Below, one piece after another: positions 36,375 through 44,606 of a stretch of DNA of 64,000 nt. Every line of letters starts with the position of its first letter. Position 1 is the stretch's first letter. Position numbers and translations under genes: made by a program. This DNA comes from JBBQYD01 sp942493075 (GTDB lineage Bacteria; Verrucomicrobiota; Verrucomicrobiia; Limisphaerales; UBA8199), in the NCBI GenBank assembly GCA_942493075.1, contig OW818681.1:4650001-4714000 (forward strand), in the 5' to 3' direction. The notes under the pieces were generated by a model that was not told where the DNA came from, searched no databases, and saw only the letters and a list, made by a program, of their open reading frames with translations.

Positions 36375-38945
36375 TTAGGCTTCCGTGCTTTCTCGAACTG
36401 AAAACGGCAGAGTGATGCAAAAAGTCGCACCCCGGTCTGGCGCCGCCTCCACCCTGATTGTTCCTCCGTGCCTGTTCACGATCCGTTGAACCGTCGCCAG
36501 ACCAATCCCGATCCCTGGGAACTCGTCCTCTCGGTGCAGTCTCTGAAACGGTTGAAACAACCGGGCAGAGTACTTCATATCGAACCCTGCTCCGTTATCT
36601 GAAATGCAAAAACCCGCCACTCCCTTTTTCAACGCGGTCACCCGAATGAGCGCCTCTGGTCTTCGTGCCGTGTACTTCCATGCGTTACCCAAAAGATTGT
36701 TCAGAACGATCTCCAGCATGCCGGCATCGCCTCGAACAGCCAGGCCAGGCTCAACGGTCCATGTCACCTTGCGCTCCGGGTCGGATTCAGCTAATTCCTC
36801 CAGAATGCGTTGAGCCAAATCCGAAACGCCCACCAGATCGTGGCGTAACTCTCCCCGGGTACTTCGTGACAGGCGCAGCAAACCTTCAATCAGCTCCCCC
36901 ATTTGGTGACTGGCAACTTTAATTTCGCCCAAATAGCTCTTTGCTCCAACAGGTAGAGCCTCCCCGAAATCCTCCAGCAACGCCTGACTAAACCCGCTCA
37001 TGGCTCGCAAAGGCGCTCGCAAATCATGCGAAACAGCATACGCAAAAGCGTCCAACTCCTTGTTGGCCGCTTGCAGTTCGACCGTACGCTCCTGCACCCT
37101 TTGCTCCAGGTTTCGGCTCAGCTCCAGCACATCATGTTCGGCTTGCACACGCTCCGTCACGTCCTGAACGAACCCATGCCAGATGATGCTGCCGTCCGGT
37201 TGTTGATGTGGCAAAGAGTGCCCCTCCACCCAGATTTCTCCCTTCGTCGGGTGGCAAAGTCGGAAGCTGTCGCACCATGGTGTCATCTTCCTTGCCGACT
37301 CCTCTATGCCCGTTTGGATCTTCTCCAGATCCTCAGGGTAGATACGAGAGAGGACGGGCGAAAAGTCCTCCTTGATCTCTTCCGGCTTAACCCCATAGAG
37401 GTCTTCAACCGCTGCCGTGGCAAACGGCATGCTCATCCGCCCGTCTGGCGTCAATCGGAATGAGCAGATTAAGCCAGGCACAGTACTGGCAATATTCGCG
37501 AACTGTTCCTGCAAATCCAACCTCTGCTGCATCATTCGTTCCGCCTTCTTGCGGTCAGTAATATCCTGAGACGTCGCGACCCGGTACAGCAACTTCCCTG
37601 ATTCGTCGTTTACCCCTACAACGTCCATTTGGACAGGGAAAGTAGAGCCATCTTTTCGCACCATGTGAGCCTCAAACTGAGCGCGACCCACCCTGTCACA
37701 ATCTTCAATCATCCGCTGCAGCAAAGGCCAGTCGTTCGAATCGTAAATGCTCCGGATGGGCATGCCTGAGATTTCCTCCACGCTTCTGCCTAACATTTTT
37801 GCCAACGCAGGGTTGCAAACCAGGATTTCATTTACGATGGGCTTTCCCATGGCAATACCGTGTGCACAGTGCTGAAAGGCATCGGCCCATTGCCGCATTG
37901 CTGCCTCGGCCCGACGCAATGCGGTAAGATCAATGTCAATGAAGTATAATTCCCGCCCCCGGTCAGGAACATCCAGCAGAGTGTAATTGGAGTAAACTGG
38001 AAGCAGAGAACCATCCTTGCGCCGCAACATCACCTCCCTCGCCGGTTCCACCACTCCGGTTGCGAGCATCCGCTCGGCCAATTCGCACTGCTCCTTCCGC
38101 GACTCTTCAGGAAGGATTTGTTCCATGAGCCTGTGGCCAACGGCCTCCTGCGCCGTAAAACCAAAAAGCTTCTCACTCGCCTTGTTCCAAAACCGGATAA
38201 TCCCGTCCGGCCCATACCCTTGCACCGCGATCCCGCACGCGTTCTCGAAGAGCATTTGAAATCGTCGCTCACTCAGCCGGGTCCTCTCCTCCGCCTGCTT
38301 TTGCTCAGTGATATCCCGGTGGGTGCCCAGGAAACGAAGCGGCCTGCCATCAACAGATCGGCTAATTACTCTCCCATGGTCACGAACCCATTTATAGGAA
38401 CCGTCTTTGCAGCGCAACCGGTGTTCGCTGGTGTACTCCGGGGTCTGACCAGCTAGATGCTTGGCGACTGCGGCCTCAACCATCGGCAAGTCCTCAGGGT
38501 GAATCAACGTCTTCCAGTGGCTCACACTGCCCCCAATCTCGTGGGGTTCGTAGCCCAAGGTCCGTTTCCACTCTTCACTGACGAAGGCTTCGGGAAATTC
38601 CATGTTCCAATCCCAGACGCCGTGACCTTCTCCCTGAAGCGCGAACTTCCAGCGCTCCTCCAGATCATGGATGCGCTCGGAGGTTCTGCGAAGCTGCGCG
38701 AAATAATGGTTCAGAAGAGTCCATAACAGACCGGCGGTCACCGCGACAAAAAACCAACCCTTGAAATTTTCGAGGACCGCAGCCTTGGTGGGATCAGAGA
38801 CAAGATGATGTAAGAGCCACCCCGACAATAGAATCCATGAGGCTCCCAGAACCGCGTAGCTCAGGGTAATCTTCGCCGCGATCTTTCGACTCGGCATATG
38901 AGGGCCGGATGAGCGCTCGTCTTCCCCGAAAATCGCCTTCGCCAT
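36375..38945 (-). CDS. Membrane multi-PAS sensor histidine kinase
   Basis: This 856-aa kinase has two N-terminal TM segments (ITLSYAVLGASWILLSGWLL and a second at about residues 57-75). Four to five PAS/PAC units lie between ~90 and ~600 (IHPEDLPMVEAAV, LLPVYSNYTLLDV, STFPVQMDVVGVND, WCDSFRLCHPTKG). The HisKA box is AVSHDLRAPLRAMSGFS, followed by a HATPase with NNLLGNAWKYT and GIGIGLATVQRIV. This layout matches the light/redox-type kinases that pair with Rcp1-like receivers. The protein lacks a phytochrome GAF domain, so the input is not shown to be light. It heads a leftward operon with the receiver and the hybrid kinase. Confidence 0.92.
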   Translation of the reverse strand: MAKAIFGEDERSSGPHMPSRKIAAKITLSYAVLGASWILLSGWLLHHLVSDPTKAAVLENFKGWFFVAVTAGLLWTLLNHYFAQLRRTSERIHDLEERWKFALQGEGHGVWDWNMEFPEAFVSEEWKRTLGYEPHEIGGSVSHWKTLIHPEDLPMVEAAVAKHLAGQTPEYTSEHRLRCKDGSYKWVRDHGRVISRSVDGRPLRFLGTHRDITEQKQAEERTRLSERRFQMLFENACGIAVQGYGPDGIIRFWNKASEKLFGFTAQEAVGHRLMEQILPEESRKEQCELAERMLATGVVEPAREVMLRRKDGSLLPVYSNYTLLDVPDRGRELYFIDIDLTALRRAEAAMRQWADAFQHCAHGIAMGKPIVNEILVCNPALAKMLGRSVEEISGMPIRSIYDSNDWPLLQRMIEDCDRVGRAQFEAHMVRKDGSTFPVQMDVVGVNDESGKLLYRVATSQDITDRKKAERMMQQRLDLQEQFANIASTVPGLICSFRLTPDGRMSMPFATAAVEDLYGVKPEEIKEDFSPVLSRIYPEDLEKIQTGIEESARKMTPWCDSFRLCHPTKGEIWVEGHSLPHQQPDGSIIWHGFVQDVTERVQAEHDVLELSRNLEQRVQERTVELQAANKELDAFAYAVSHDLRAPLRAMSGFSQALLEDFGEALPVGAKSYLGEIKVASHQMGELIEGLLRLSRSTRGELRHDLVGVSDLAQRILEELAESDPERKVTWTVEPGLAVRGDAGMLEIVLNNLLGNAWKYTARRPEALIRVTALKKGVAGFCISDNGAGFDMKYSARLFQPFQRLHREDEFPGIGIGLATVQRIVNRHGGTIRVEAAPDRGATFCITLPFSVRESTEA

Positions 38946-39101
38946 ACGAATTACTACGGTTGAGCCCGACGATCGCGGGCGCTTATCCGCCTCGACAGGG
39001 ATACCTGAAGAATCAAGCCGTCGAGAGGGACGTCACAACAATAGCAAATGTCGCAAGCCTGTCAGCTAGAAATCCACTTATCTTGCTGAACGTCAGGACT
39101 C

Positions 39102-39131
39102 AAAAAAAAACCGCAACCAGATCGGTTGCGG
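39102..39131 (-). terminator. Intrinsic terminator of ferredoxin gene
   Basis: A perfect 8-bp stem, CCGCAACC (39111-39118) and GGTTGCGG (39124-39131), is followed on the minus strand by nine T residues (complement of 39102-39110). It lies 28 nt beyond the ferredoxin stop. Confidence 0.92.
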
Positions 39132-39159
39132 GATGCGGTGATCGAACTCAGCAGAAAGA

Positions 39160-39393
39160 CTAAGCGCCGTTGTCGCCAATGGCTTCCACGGGGCAGCCCT
39201 CTTTGGCCTCTTTGCAACGAGCTTCTTCGTCGGGGCTTTCGGGTTGCTTGAACACGTAGCTATAGCCACCGTCCTCGTTGCGCTGGAAATTGTCCGGAGC
39301 CGTTTCGCGGCACAGATCACAGTCGATGCACTGGTTGTCCACGTAATACTTTCCAGGCACGTTCTCGGGATATTTATTTGCTACATCAGCCAT
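39160..39393 (-). CDS. Small [4Fe-4S] ferredoxin
   Basis: This 77-aa ferredoxin starts MADVANKY; the longer open frame to 39468 adds an unconvincing basic extension. AAAGGT lies just upstream of this ATG. The cluster ligands are CIDCDLC and the distant GCPVEA Cys, and a fourth internal Cys (EARCKEA) is also present. The protein resembles the single-cluster, bacterial 'CxxCxxC...CP' type. The electron partner is not visible in the neighbouring genes. Confidence 0.92.
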   Translation of the reverse strand: MADVANKYPENVPGKYYVDNQCIDCDLCRETAPDNFQRNEDGGYSYVFKQPESPDEEARCKEAKEGCPVEAIGDNGA

Positions 39394-39521
39394 AAAATTT
39401 ACCTTTAGTTTGAATCGGCATAATGCGTCCCAACCCTGCCCAAGGCAAGCGCATTTTACCGCCAACAAAACTTTAAAACTTTACGGCCTGCTCGAACCGG
39501 TGGCTGATCAGTTTGATCGCT

Positions 39522-40409
39522 TCAACTCTCGCTTTCCGCAGCTTGACGATCTTTGAATGTCAGTTCCGCTATCCCCGATTTATCCAGTTCACCAAGACCT
39601 TCCTCTATCATCCGGCGGTACTGTTTCAGCGTGGCGGCTGCCAATGGCAGCTTCAATCCGCAATTCTGGGCCAGCTTCAAGGCGATCCCGGAATCCTTTG
39701 CTGCATGAGCCGCAGAGAAGAAGCAGGAGTGCTCCCGGTTCTGCATATCCTCGCCGTCCGTCTTAAGCACCTGTGAGTTGGCGCCGGTCTGTGAAAAGAC
39801 CTCACGGAGCATCGCCACGTCCAGACCCAGCGCGTGACCCAAGCCCAGACCTTCGGCCAGGCCCGCAGTATTAATGTTCATCACCATGTTCACGAGTGCT
39901 TTGACTTTGGCAGCAGACCCCGCCGGGCCGATGAAACGCATCGAGGCGCTGAGCTTCTCCAGGATGGGTTTGGCCTTCTCAAATGCCTCGGTGCTGCCTC
40001 CGCACATCAGATAGAGCGTTCCCTCCCGAGCTTGTAGAATGCTTGAGGCCATTGCCGCCTCCAACGACAATCCACCCGCCTTTCCCACACGCTGCTCGAT
40101 CCATTGATGAACCTCGGGGCTTACCGTGGCGCAGTTAATAAACAATTTCCCGGCGGCTTTTTTCAGGAGGCCGTCCCTGTAAATCGATTTGGTCGCCCGG
40201 TCATCGGAAACCACAGTGATGACTACGTCTGAGCCGGCGGCCACCTCCGAAAGGTTGCCTACAGGGCAACCCAACTCCCGCGCCAAGGCGTCTGCCACCG
40301 GTCGGTTCGCGTCGAAAACGGAAGCTATAGTGTAGCCGCATTCCTTCAGGCGCCGCGCCATATTCGAACCCATTCTGCCCACGCCCACAAAGCCAATTCG
40401 TTCATTCAT
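39522..40409 (-). CDS. Beta-hydroxyacid dehydrogenase (3-hydroxyisobutyrate dehydrogenase/GarR family)
   Basis: This 295-aa NAD(P)-dependent oxidoreductase has a Rossmann motif GFVGVGRMGSNMARRL and a conserved substrate-binding FINCATVSPE. The catalytic Lys lies in AAKVKALVNMV (NKxxxN-like variant ALVNMVMN). The C-terminal helical domain is complete. The family includes 3-hydroxyisobutyrate, tartronate semialdehyde and succinic semialdehyde reductases, and the substrate cannot be assigned here. It is a single leftward gene. Confidence 0.9.
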   Translation of the reverse strand: MNERIGFVGVGRMGSNMARRLKECGYTIASVFDANRPVADALARELGCPVGNLSEVAAGSDVVITVVSDDRATKSIYRDGLLKKAAGKLFINCATVSPEVHQWIEQRVGKAGGLSLEAAMASSILQAREGTLYLMCGGSTEAFEKAKPILEKLSASMRFIGPAGSAAKVKALVNMVMNINTAGLAEGLGLGHALGLDVAMLREVFSQTGANSQVLKTDGEDMQNREHSCFFSAAHAAKDSGIALKLAQNCGLKLPLAAATLKQYRRMIEEGLGELDKSGIAELTFKDRQAAESES

Positions 40410-40486
40410 AATGCACCTGCCTGATGTTTGAGACTCTGACGATAGGCCAGGAGTGCTTCAAAAGCAAAACTGGGGTGACTGGCGTC

Positions 40487-40520
40487 AAAAAAAAGAACAG
40501 GCCGTCATGGCCTGTTCTTT
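40487..40520 (-). terminator. Intrinsic terminator of the prs-rplI operon
   Basis: A 12-bp perfect stem, AAAGAACAGGCC (40492-40503) and GGCCTGTTCTTT (40509-40520), is followed on the minus strand by T residues (complement of A 40487-40494). It lies 24 nt past the rplI stop. The stem is symmetrical, so it would also work on the other strand. Confidence 0.93.
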
Positions 40521-40543
40521 TCCTGCAAAAACTTAAGCTCTGT

Positions 40544-41164
40544 TTACTCTGCCTTGGCAGCCTTGCCCTTGGCAGGACGAGCCTTCTTGTCGCCAGCTTC
40601 ATTTTCAGGAGCAGGGGCATCGGCCTTGCGGCCACGCTTCTCAGTCTTGGGCTGTGCTTCGCGCTTGGCAGCCTCCTGTGCAGCGATTTCGGCGGCATCG
40701 GGCAACGGTGTGGTGCTCTCTACCCGCACCTTCAGGGTTGCATTGACATCCGTATGCAGGCGCAGCTCGACTTCGTGATCACCCAAGGCGCGAATCGGGT
40801 GCTCAAGATGAATCTTGCGTTTGTCGAGACCGATATCGAACTGGCTCTTTAACTGGTCGGCGATCATGCCGGAGGTGACCGTACCGAACATCTTGCCGTC
40901 CTCACCGGTCTTGACCGAGAGGAGACAGACGAGCTTGGAAATGCTCTTCCCGAGCTCAGTCATGGTATTGAGCTCCTGGGCTTCGCGCTCGGCGCGGCGT
41001 TGCTTCAACGCCTCGATGCGGCGCTTATTGGCACCGGTCAAGGAGATCGCCAGCCCCTGGGGGAGCAGGTAATTCCGTGCATACCCGGCCGCGACTTTCA
41101 CGTGATCGGATTCGGCGCCCAAGCCGACAATGTTGTGGGTTAAAATAACTTCGGTTTTTGCCAT
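40544..41164 (-). CDS. rplI: Ribosomal protein bL9
   Basis: This 206-aa large-subunit protein has the N-terminal bL9 signature VILTHNIVGLGAESDHVKV and AAGYARNYLLPQGLA. The long central helix and the C-terminal bL9 domain (GTVTSGMIADQL, LEHPIRALGDHEV) follow. About 40 residues longer than a typical bL9, it ends in a Lys/Ala/Pro-rich tail. It is the last gene of the operon, directly after ssb; the usual rpsR is missing between them. Confidence 0.97.
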   Translation of the reverse strand: MAKTEVILTHNIVGLGAESDHVKVAAGYARNYLLPQGLAISLTGANKRRIEALKQRRAEREAQELNTMTELGKSISKLVCLLSVKTGEDGKMFGTVTSGMIADQLKSQFDIGLDKRKIHLEHPIRALGDHEVELRLHTDVNATLKVRVESTTPLPDAAEIAAQEAAKREAQPKTEKRGRKADAPAPENEAGDKKARPAKGKAAKAE

Positions 41165-41208
41165 AAGAAAAGTGTTGCTGGTTAAATCAGTTCGTGGAGC
41201 GGTGCGGG

Positions 41209-41688
41209 TTAAAACGGCACGTCGTCTTCTTCCGGGGGCGGGCCGTCATTGGCCGTTGTATCGGCAGCCGGAGCCGGAGCTGCCGGGGCTGGACGAGACC
41301 GGGGTGCCTCAGATGGATTGCCCCCGCCACCAGGAGCTCCCTCAGCACCGCCGCCTCGGGAATCAATGAAGGTGAAGCTCTCAAGAACGACCTTCAACTT
41401 ACTTTGTTTTTGGTGGGTGTTCTTGTCTTCCCAGGTGTCAAGTTTCAGCCGGCCTTCGACCAGGAGCGGGCGGCCTTTGCGCATGAACTGCGCAATGGTC
41501 TCGGCCTGACGCCCCCAGACATCCACGTCAATAAAAGTAACCTCCTCTTTGCGCTCACCGGTCTCCGTTGAGAAACTCCGGTTAACAGCCAGGGTGATAC
41601 GGCTGATAGCCGTTCCCTTGGGCGTGTAACGCAATTCGGGATCGCGGGTCAAATTGCCCGCCAGGATGACGCGGTTGAAACTTGCCAT
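41209..41688 (-). CDS. ssb: Single-stranded DNA-binding protein
   Basis: This 159-aa protein has an OB fold (FNRVILAGNLTRDPELRY, FIDVDVWGRQAETI) that binds ssDNA as a tetramer. A Gly/Pro/Ala-rich linker follows, ending in the acidic C-terminal tip EEDDVPF that recruits repair and replication proteins. It is in the rpsF-ssb-rplI order seen in many bacteria, 17 nt after rpsF. Confidence 0.97.
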   Translation of the reverse strand: MASFNRVILAGNLTRDPELRYTPKGTAISRITLAVNRSFSTETGERKEEVTFIDVDVWGRQAETIAQFMRKGRPLLVEGRLKLDTWEDKNTHQKQSKLKVVLESFTFIDSRGGGAEGAPGGGGNPSEAPRSRPAPAAPAPAADTTANDGPPPEEDDVPF

Positions 41689-41705
41689 AAAGCCGTCCGA
41701 GGCGC

Positions 41706-42014
41706 TTAGGCAGCCACAGCCACCGGAGCTTTAGTATTGGTGAACAACACGCGGAACACATCGCTGTTCGTCGTAAAGCGATGCCTCAGTTGCTCAACCA
41801 AAGCGGGCTCCCCCTCGAAAATAACATTCACGTAAAAGCCGGCTGTGTGCTTCTTGTTGGCCACACGCATGAATTGCTTCTTGTCCATCTTCTGCACGGT
41901 CTCAACCTTGCCGCCGGCAGCCGTGATCTCTTCTGAGATCTTATCGATGATATCTTTGATACCTTCTTCTTTGCCTGCGGTGTCCAGGATGAACAAACCT
42001 TCGTATCGTTTCAC
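41706..42014 (-). CDS. rpsF: Ribosomal protein bS6
   Basis: This 102-aa small-subunit protein shows the bS6 fold (YEGLFILDTAGKEEGIK, HTAGFYVNVIFEGEP) and normal length. Its start overlaps the pth stop by 4 nt (ATGA arrangement), so it is probably translationally coupled. bS6 normally pairs with bS18, whose gene is absent from this operon. Confidence 0.97.
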   Translation of the reverse strand: MKRYEGLFILDTAGKEEGIKDIIDKISEEITAAGGKVETVQKMDKKQFMRVANKKHTAGFYVNVIFEGEPALVEQLRHRFTTNSDVFRVLFTNTKAPVAVAA

Positions 42015-42625
42015 TGCTCTTTTCTTTCGCTCGGGGAAATCTGTTTCGCCAAATCCCCATTAAACTGATTCATTGCTCGTTGTATTCCAGCCTCCTGCCA
42101 GGTTTGCACCTGGCGGGATGCCGCCGTTAAAACCTTATCCAATAGAGCCTGCTCCGTCGATCCAAATCGCCCGAGCACATACCCGGTGATCTCCCGAACG
42201 CCATCCTGGCGTCCAATGCCGACTCGCAGGCGCGCAAAGTCGCGACTGCCCACGTGCTGCTCTATCGATTCCAAGCCGTGATGGCCTCCGGGGCTGCCTC
42301 CGGGTCTCATCCGCAGATGCCCCAAAGGGAGATCGGCATCGTCAACCACCACCAGCAACCGCTCAATTGGCACTCGGTAGTAGGCCATCACCGCCGCTAC
42401 CGACTCCCCACTGGAGTTCATGTAGGTTTGCGGCTGGCATAGCCACACTCTGCCGTTAGGCCGATCCACCCGGGCCATCTGGGCCCGCAACTTTCGCGTG
42501 TCCGACCAGGCACAATTCCAGCCGGACGCCAACTGCTGAACAACCATGAACCCGGCGTTGTGCCGGGTCCGGGCATACTCGGCACCCGGATTGCCCAAAC
42601 CCACGATGAGAAAGACGTTCTCCAT
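42011..42625 (-). CDS. pth: Peptidyl-tRNA hydrolase
   Basis: This 204-aa enzyme recycles peptidyl-tRNA by cleaving the ester bond. It has the signatures IVGLGNPGAEYARTRHNAGF (catalytic His in TRHNAG), QPQTYMNSSGESV and VVDDADLPLGHLRMRPGGSPGGHHGL. The length is normal. It lies between rplY and rpsF, a common arrangement. Confidence 0.97.
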   Translation of the reverse strand: MENVFLIVGLGNPGAEYARTRHNAGFMVVQQLASGWNCAWSDTRKLRAQMARVDRPNGRVWLCQPQTYMNSSGESVAAVMAYYRVPIERLLVVVDDADLPLGHLRMRPGGSPGGHHGLESIEQHVGSRDFARLRVGIGRQDGVREITGYVLGRFGSTEQALLDKVLTAASRQVQTWQEAGIQRAMNQFNGDLAKQISPSERKEQ

Positions 42626-42682
42626 GCGCGGGATAAATCAGGCCGCCCCGCACAAACGGAGCGACCTTTGCAAAACAAAACC

Positions 42683-43459
42683 TTACTTTTTCTTTTCGGC
42701 AGGTGCGGCCTTCTTGTCCGCAGCCGCTGGAGCTGCGCCCTTGGCGGGAGCTGCACCCTTGGCTGGGGCCGCGCCCTTGGCAGGAGCCTTCTCGGCACCC
42801 TTCGCTTCGGCTCCGTCTTCCTTCTTCTCCTTGATCATCTCGACCTCGCCAGCACCGGCAGTCGTCTCGGCGGCAGCGGTCTCCTCGGCCTCGGTCTTCG
42901 GTGCGGCCACAGAGATCACGGAAACAGCCTTGTCACCGAGCAATTCAACTCCGGCAGGCACCGGGATATCGCCCAGGTGAATCACTTGGTTCAGGCGGAG
43001 CTTGCTCACGTCAACAGCCAGAATCTCCGGAAGATCCTTCGGCAACCCGCGCACTTTCACCGAGAACAGAACGTGCTCAAGCACGCCGCCATCGGTCTTA
43101 ACGCCTTCGGCTTCGCCCACGGTTTCGACAGGAACGCTGATGGTCACCTTTTCATCCGGGGCTACTTCATGAAAATCGACATGCAGAACGTTGCCACTGA
43201 GGGGATGGTGCTGGATTTCCTGCACCAGGGCCAGCCGGGTGGGCCGGGCATCATCCTGCACGGACAAATCGATCAGCATGTTCTCCGAAAGGGAGTGCTT
43301 GATCAATTCTTTGAGTTCCAACGCGCTGATTTCCAGCTTTTGCGGCTGTGCCTGACGGCCATAAATCACGGCCGGAATGCGTCCGGAAGCGCGCAGTTGC
43401 TTCGACCCGCCACGGCGTTCCAGCGCGCGCGGACTTGCTTTCAATGGTACAGATTTCAT
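42683..43459 (-). CDS. rplY: Ribosomal protein bL25 (CTC type) with extended tail
   Basis: This 258-aa long-form bL25 binds 5S rRNA through its N-terminal domain (RERxGGSKQLR-like start, GRIPAVIYGR). The beta-rich C-terminal 'CTC' domain (KVTISVPVETVGEAEGVKTDGG) follows. The final ~60 residues are Ala/Lys/Pro/Glu-rich with a repeated PAKGAA unit, encoded by near-identical DNA repeats at about 42705-42790. The gene is second in the prs operon. Confidence 0.95.
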   Translation of the reverse strand: MKSVPLKASPRALERRGGSKQLRASGRIPAVIYGRQAQPQKLEISALELKELIKHSLSENMLIDLSVQDDARPTRLALVQEIQHHPLSGNVLHVDFHEVAPDEKVTISVPVETVGEAEGVKTDGGVLEHVLFSVKVRGLPKDLPEILAVDVSKLRLNQVIHLGDIPVPAGVELLGDKAVSVISVAAPKTEAEETAAAETTAGAGEVEMIKEKKEDGAEAKGAEKAPAKGAAPAKGAAPAKGAAPAAADKKAAPAEKKK

Positions 43460-43494
43460 TGTCTTTAATCTTCTTTGCGGCTGAGAGCGCCCGG

Positions 43495-44439
43495 CTAACT
43501 GGTGCGCCCGCCTTTAAATTCAAAAAGCGAAGTGACCGACGAATTACTATGGATTCGCTTGATGGCTTCGCCCAAAAGCCCTGCTACTGATAAGGTGGTG
43601 ATATTCACCCCGGCGATAGCAGGGCGTAGGACAGTATCAGTTGTTACTAGTTCGTCAATAGCGGATTTTCGCAGACGACTAATCCCCACGTCACCCAACA
43701 CGGCATGCGATACCGCCGCCATGACCCGGTTCGCGCCTTCCTTCTTGAGCAACTCCGCCGCCGCAGTCAGTGTCCCGGCTGTTTCGGTCAGGTCATCGAC
43801 CAGCAGGACATCCTTGTCTTTGATCTCACCGATCACCGCCATGGACTCGACTTCGCTGGCGCTCTTGCGGCGTTTGGCGACGATCGCCAAGCCGGCTCCC
43901 ATCACTTGGGAGTAGGCGTAAGCCATCTTCAAACCACCGACATCAGGACTGACCACCACCATGTCGCATAAGTTCTTGGACTTCAAATACTCATACATGA
44001 CCGGGGCCGCGTAGAGATGATCCACAGGGATGTCAAAAAAACCTTGGATCTGTTGAGCATGCAAATCCATGGTCAGAATCCGGTTGGCACCTGCAGCCAC
44101 TAGGAGATTGGCCACCAACTTGGCTGTGATGGGCACCCGGGGCTGGTCCTTGCGATCCTGCCGGGCATACCCGTAGAAGGGAATGACAGCCGTAATCCTT
44201 GCTGCGCTGGCGCGACGCAAAGCATCAATCATGATGAACATTTCCATCAGATGATGGTTCGTCGGGGGACTGGTGGATTGGAGCAGGAAGACATCCTCAC
44301 CGCGCACGTTCTCCTCGATTCTTACAAAAGTCTCCCCATCTGGAAAGGGCGTGACTGTGGAATGGCCCAAGCTTATGCCGATATTCTCACATATCGCTTT
44401 GGCCAACGGTTCATTGGAAGTCCCGCTAAAGATCTTCAC
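43495..44439 (-). CDS. prs: Ribose-phosphate pyrophosphokinase
   Basis: This 314-aa enzyme makes PRPP from ribose 5-phosphate and ATP for nucleotide, His and Trp synthesis. It has the N-terminal IFSGTSNEPLAK, the ATP-site RQDRKDQPRVPI, TMDLHAQQIQGFFD, VVVSPDVGGLKMAYAYS and the PRPP loop VLLVDDLTETAGTLTAAA. Length is normal. It is the first gene of the leftward prs-rplY-pth-rpsF-ssb-rplI operon. Confidence 0.97.
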   Translation of the reverse strand: MKIFSGTSNEPLAKAICENIGISLGHSTVTPFPDGETFVRIEENVRGEDVFLLQSTSPPTNHHLMEMFIMIDALRRASAARITAVIPFYGYARQDRKDQPRVPITAKLVANLLVAAGANRILTMDLHAQQIQGFFDIPVDHLYAAPVMYEYLKSKNLCDMVVVSPDVGGLKMAYAYSQVMGAGLAIVAKRRKSASEVESMAVIGEIKDKDVLLVDDLTETAGTLTAAAELLKKEGANRVMAAVSHAVLGDVGISRLRKSAIDELVTTDTVLRPAIAGVNITTLSVAGLLGEAIKRIHSNSSVTSLFEFKGGRTS

Positions 44440-44460
44440 GTTTTGCTCAGTTCTCGTGTT

Positions 44461-44490
44461 AAAAACAAAAAAACCACCCGTTTAAGGTGG
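44461..44490 (-). terminator. Intrinsic terminator between PAS kinase gene and prs
   Basis: A short stem, CCACC (44474-44478) and GGTGG (44486-44490), is followed on the minus strand by a long T-rich run (complement of 44461-44473). It lies in the prs leader, 117 nt past the kinase stop, so it ends kinase transcription or could attenuate prs if the two were cotranscribed. Confidence 0.65.
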
Positions 44491-44606
44491 AATTAAAGGC
44501 GCCAGACTTTAGCAACCAAGCCGCAGTTCGCAAGCGCAAATTCAGTGCACCTCAGGACAAACTCACATAGCGAGGCCTTGAACACCGGAATCCGATTGGA
44601 ACCGCG

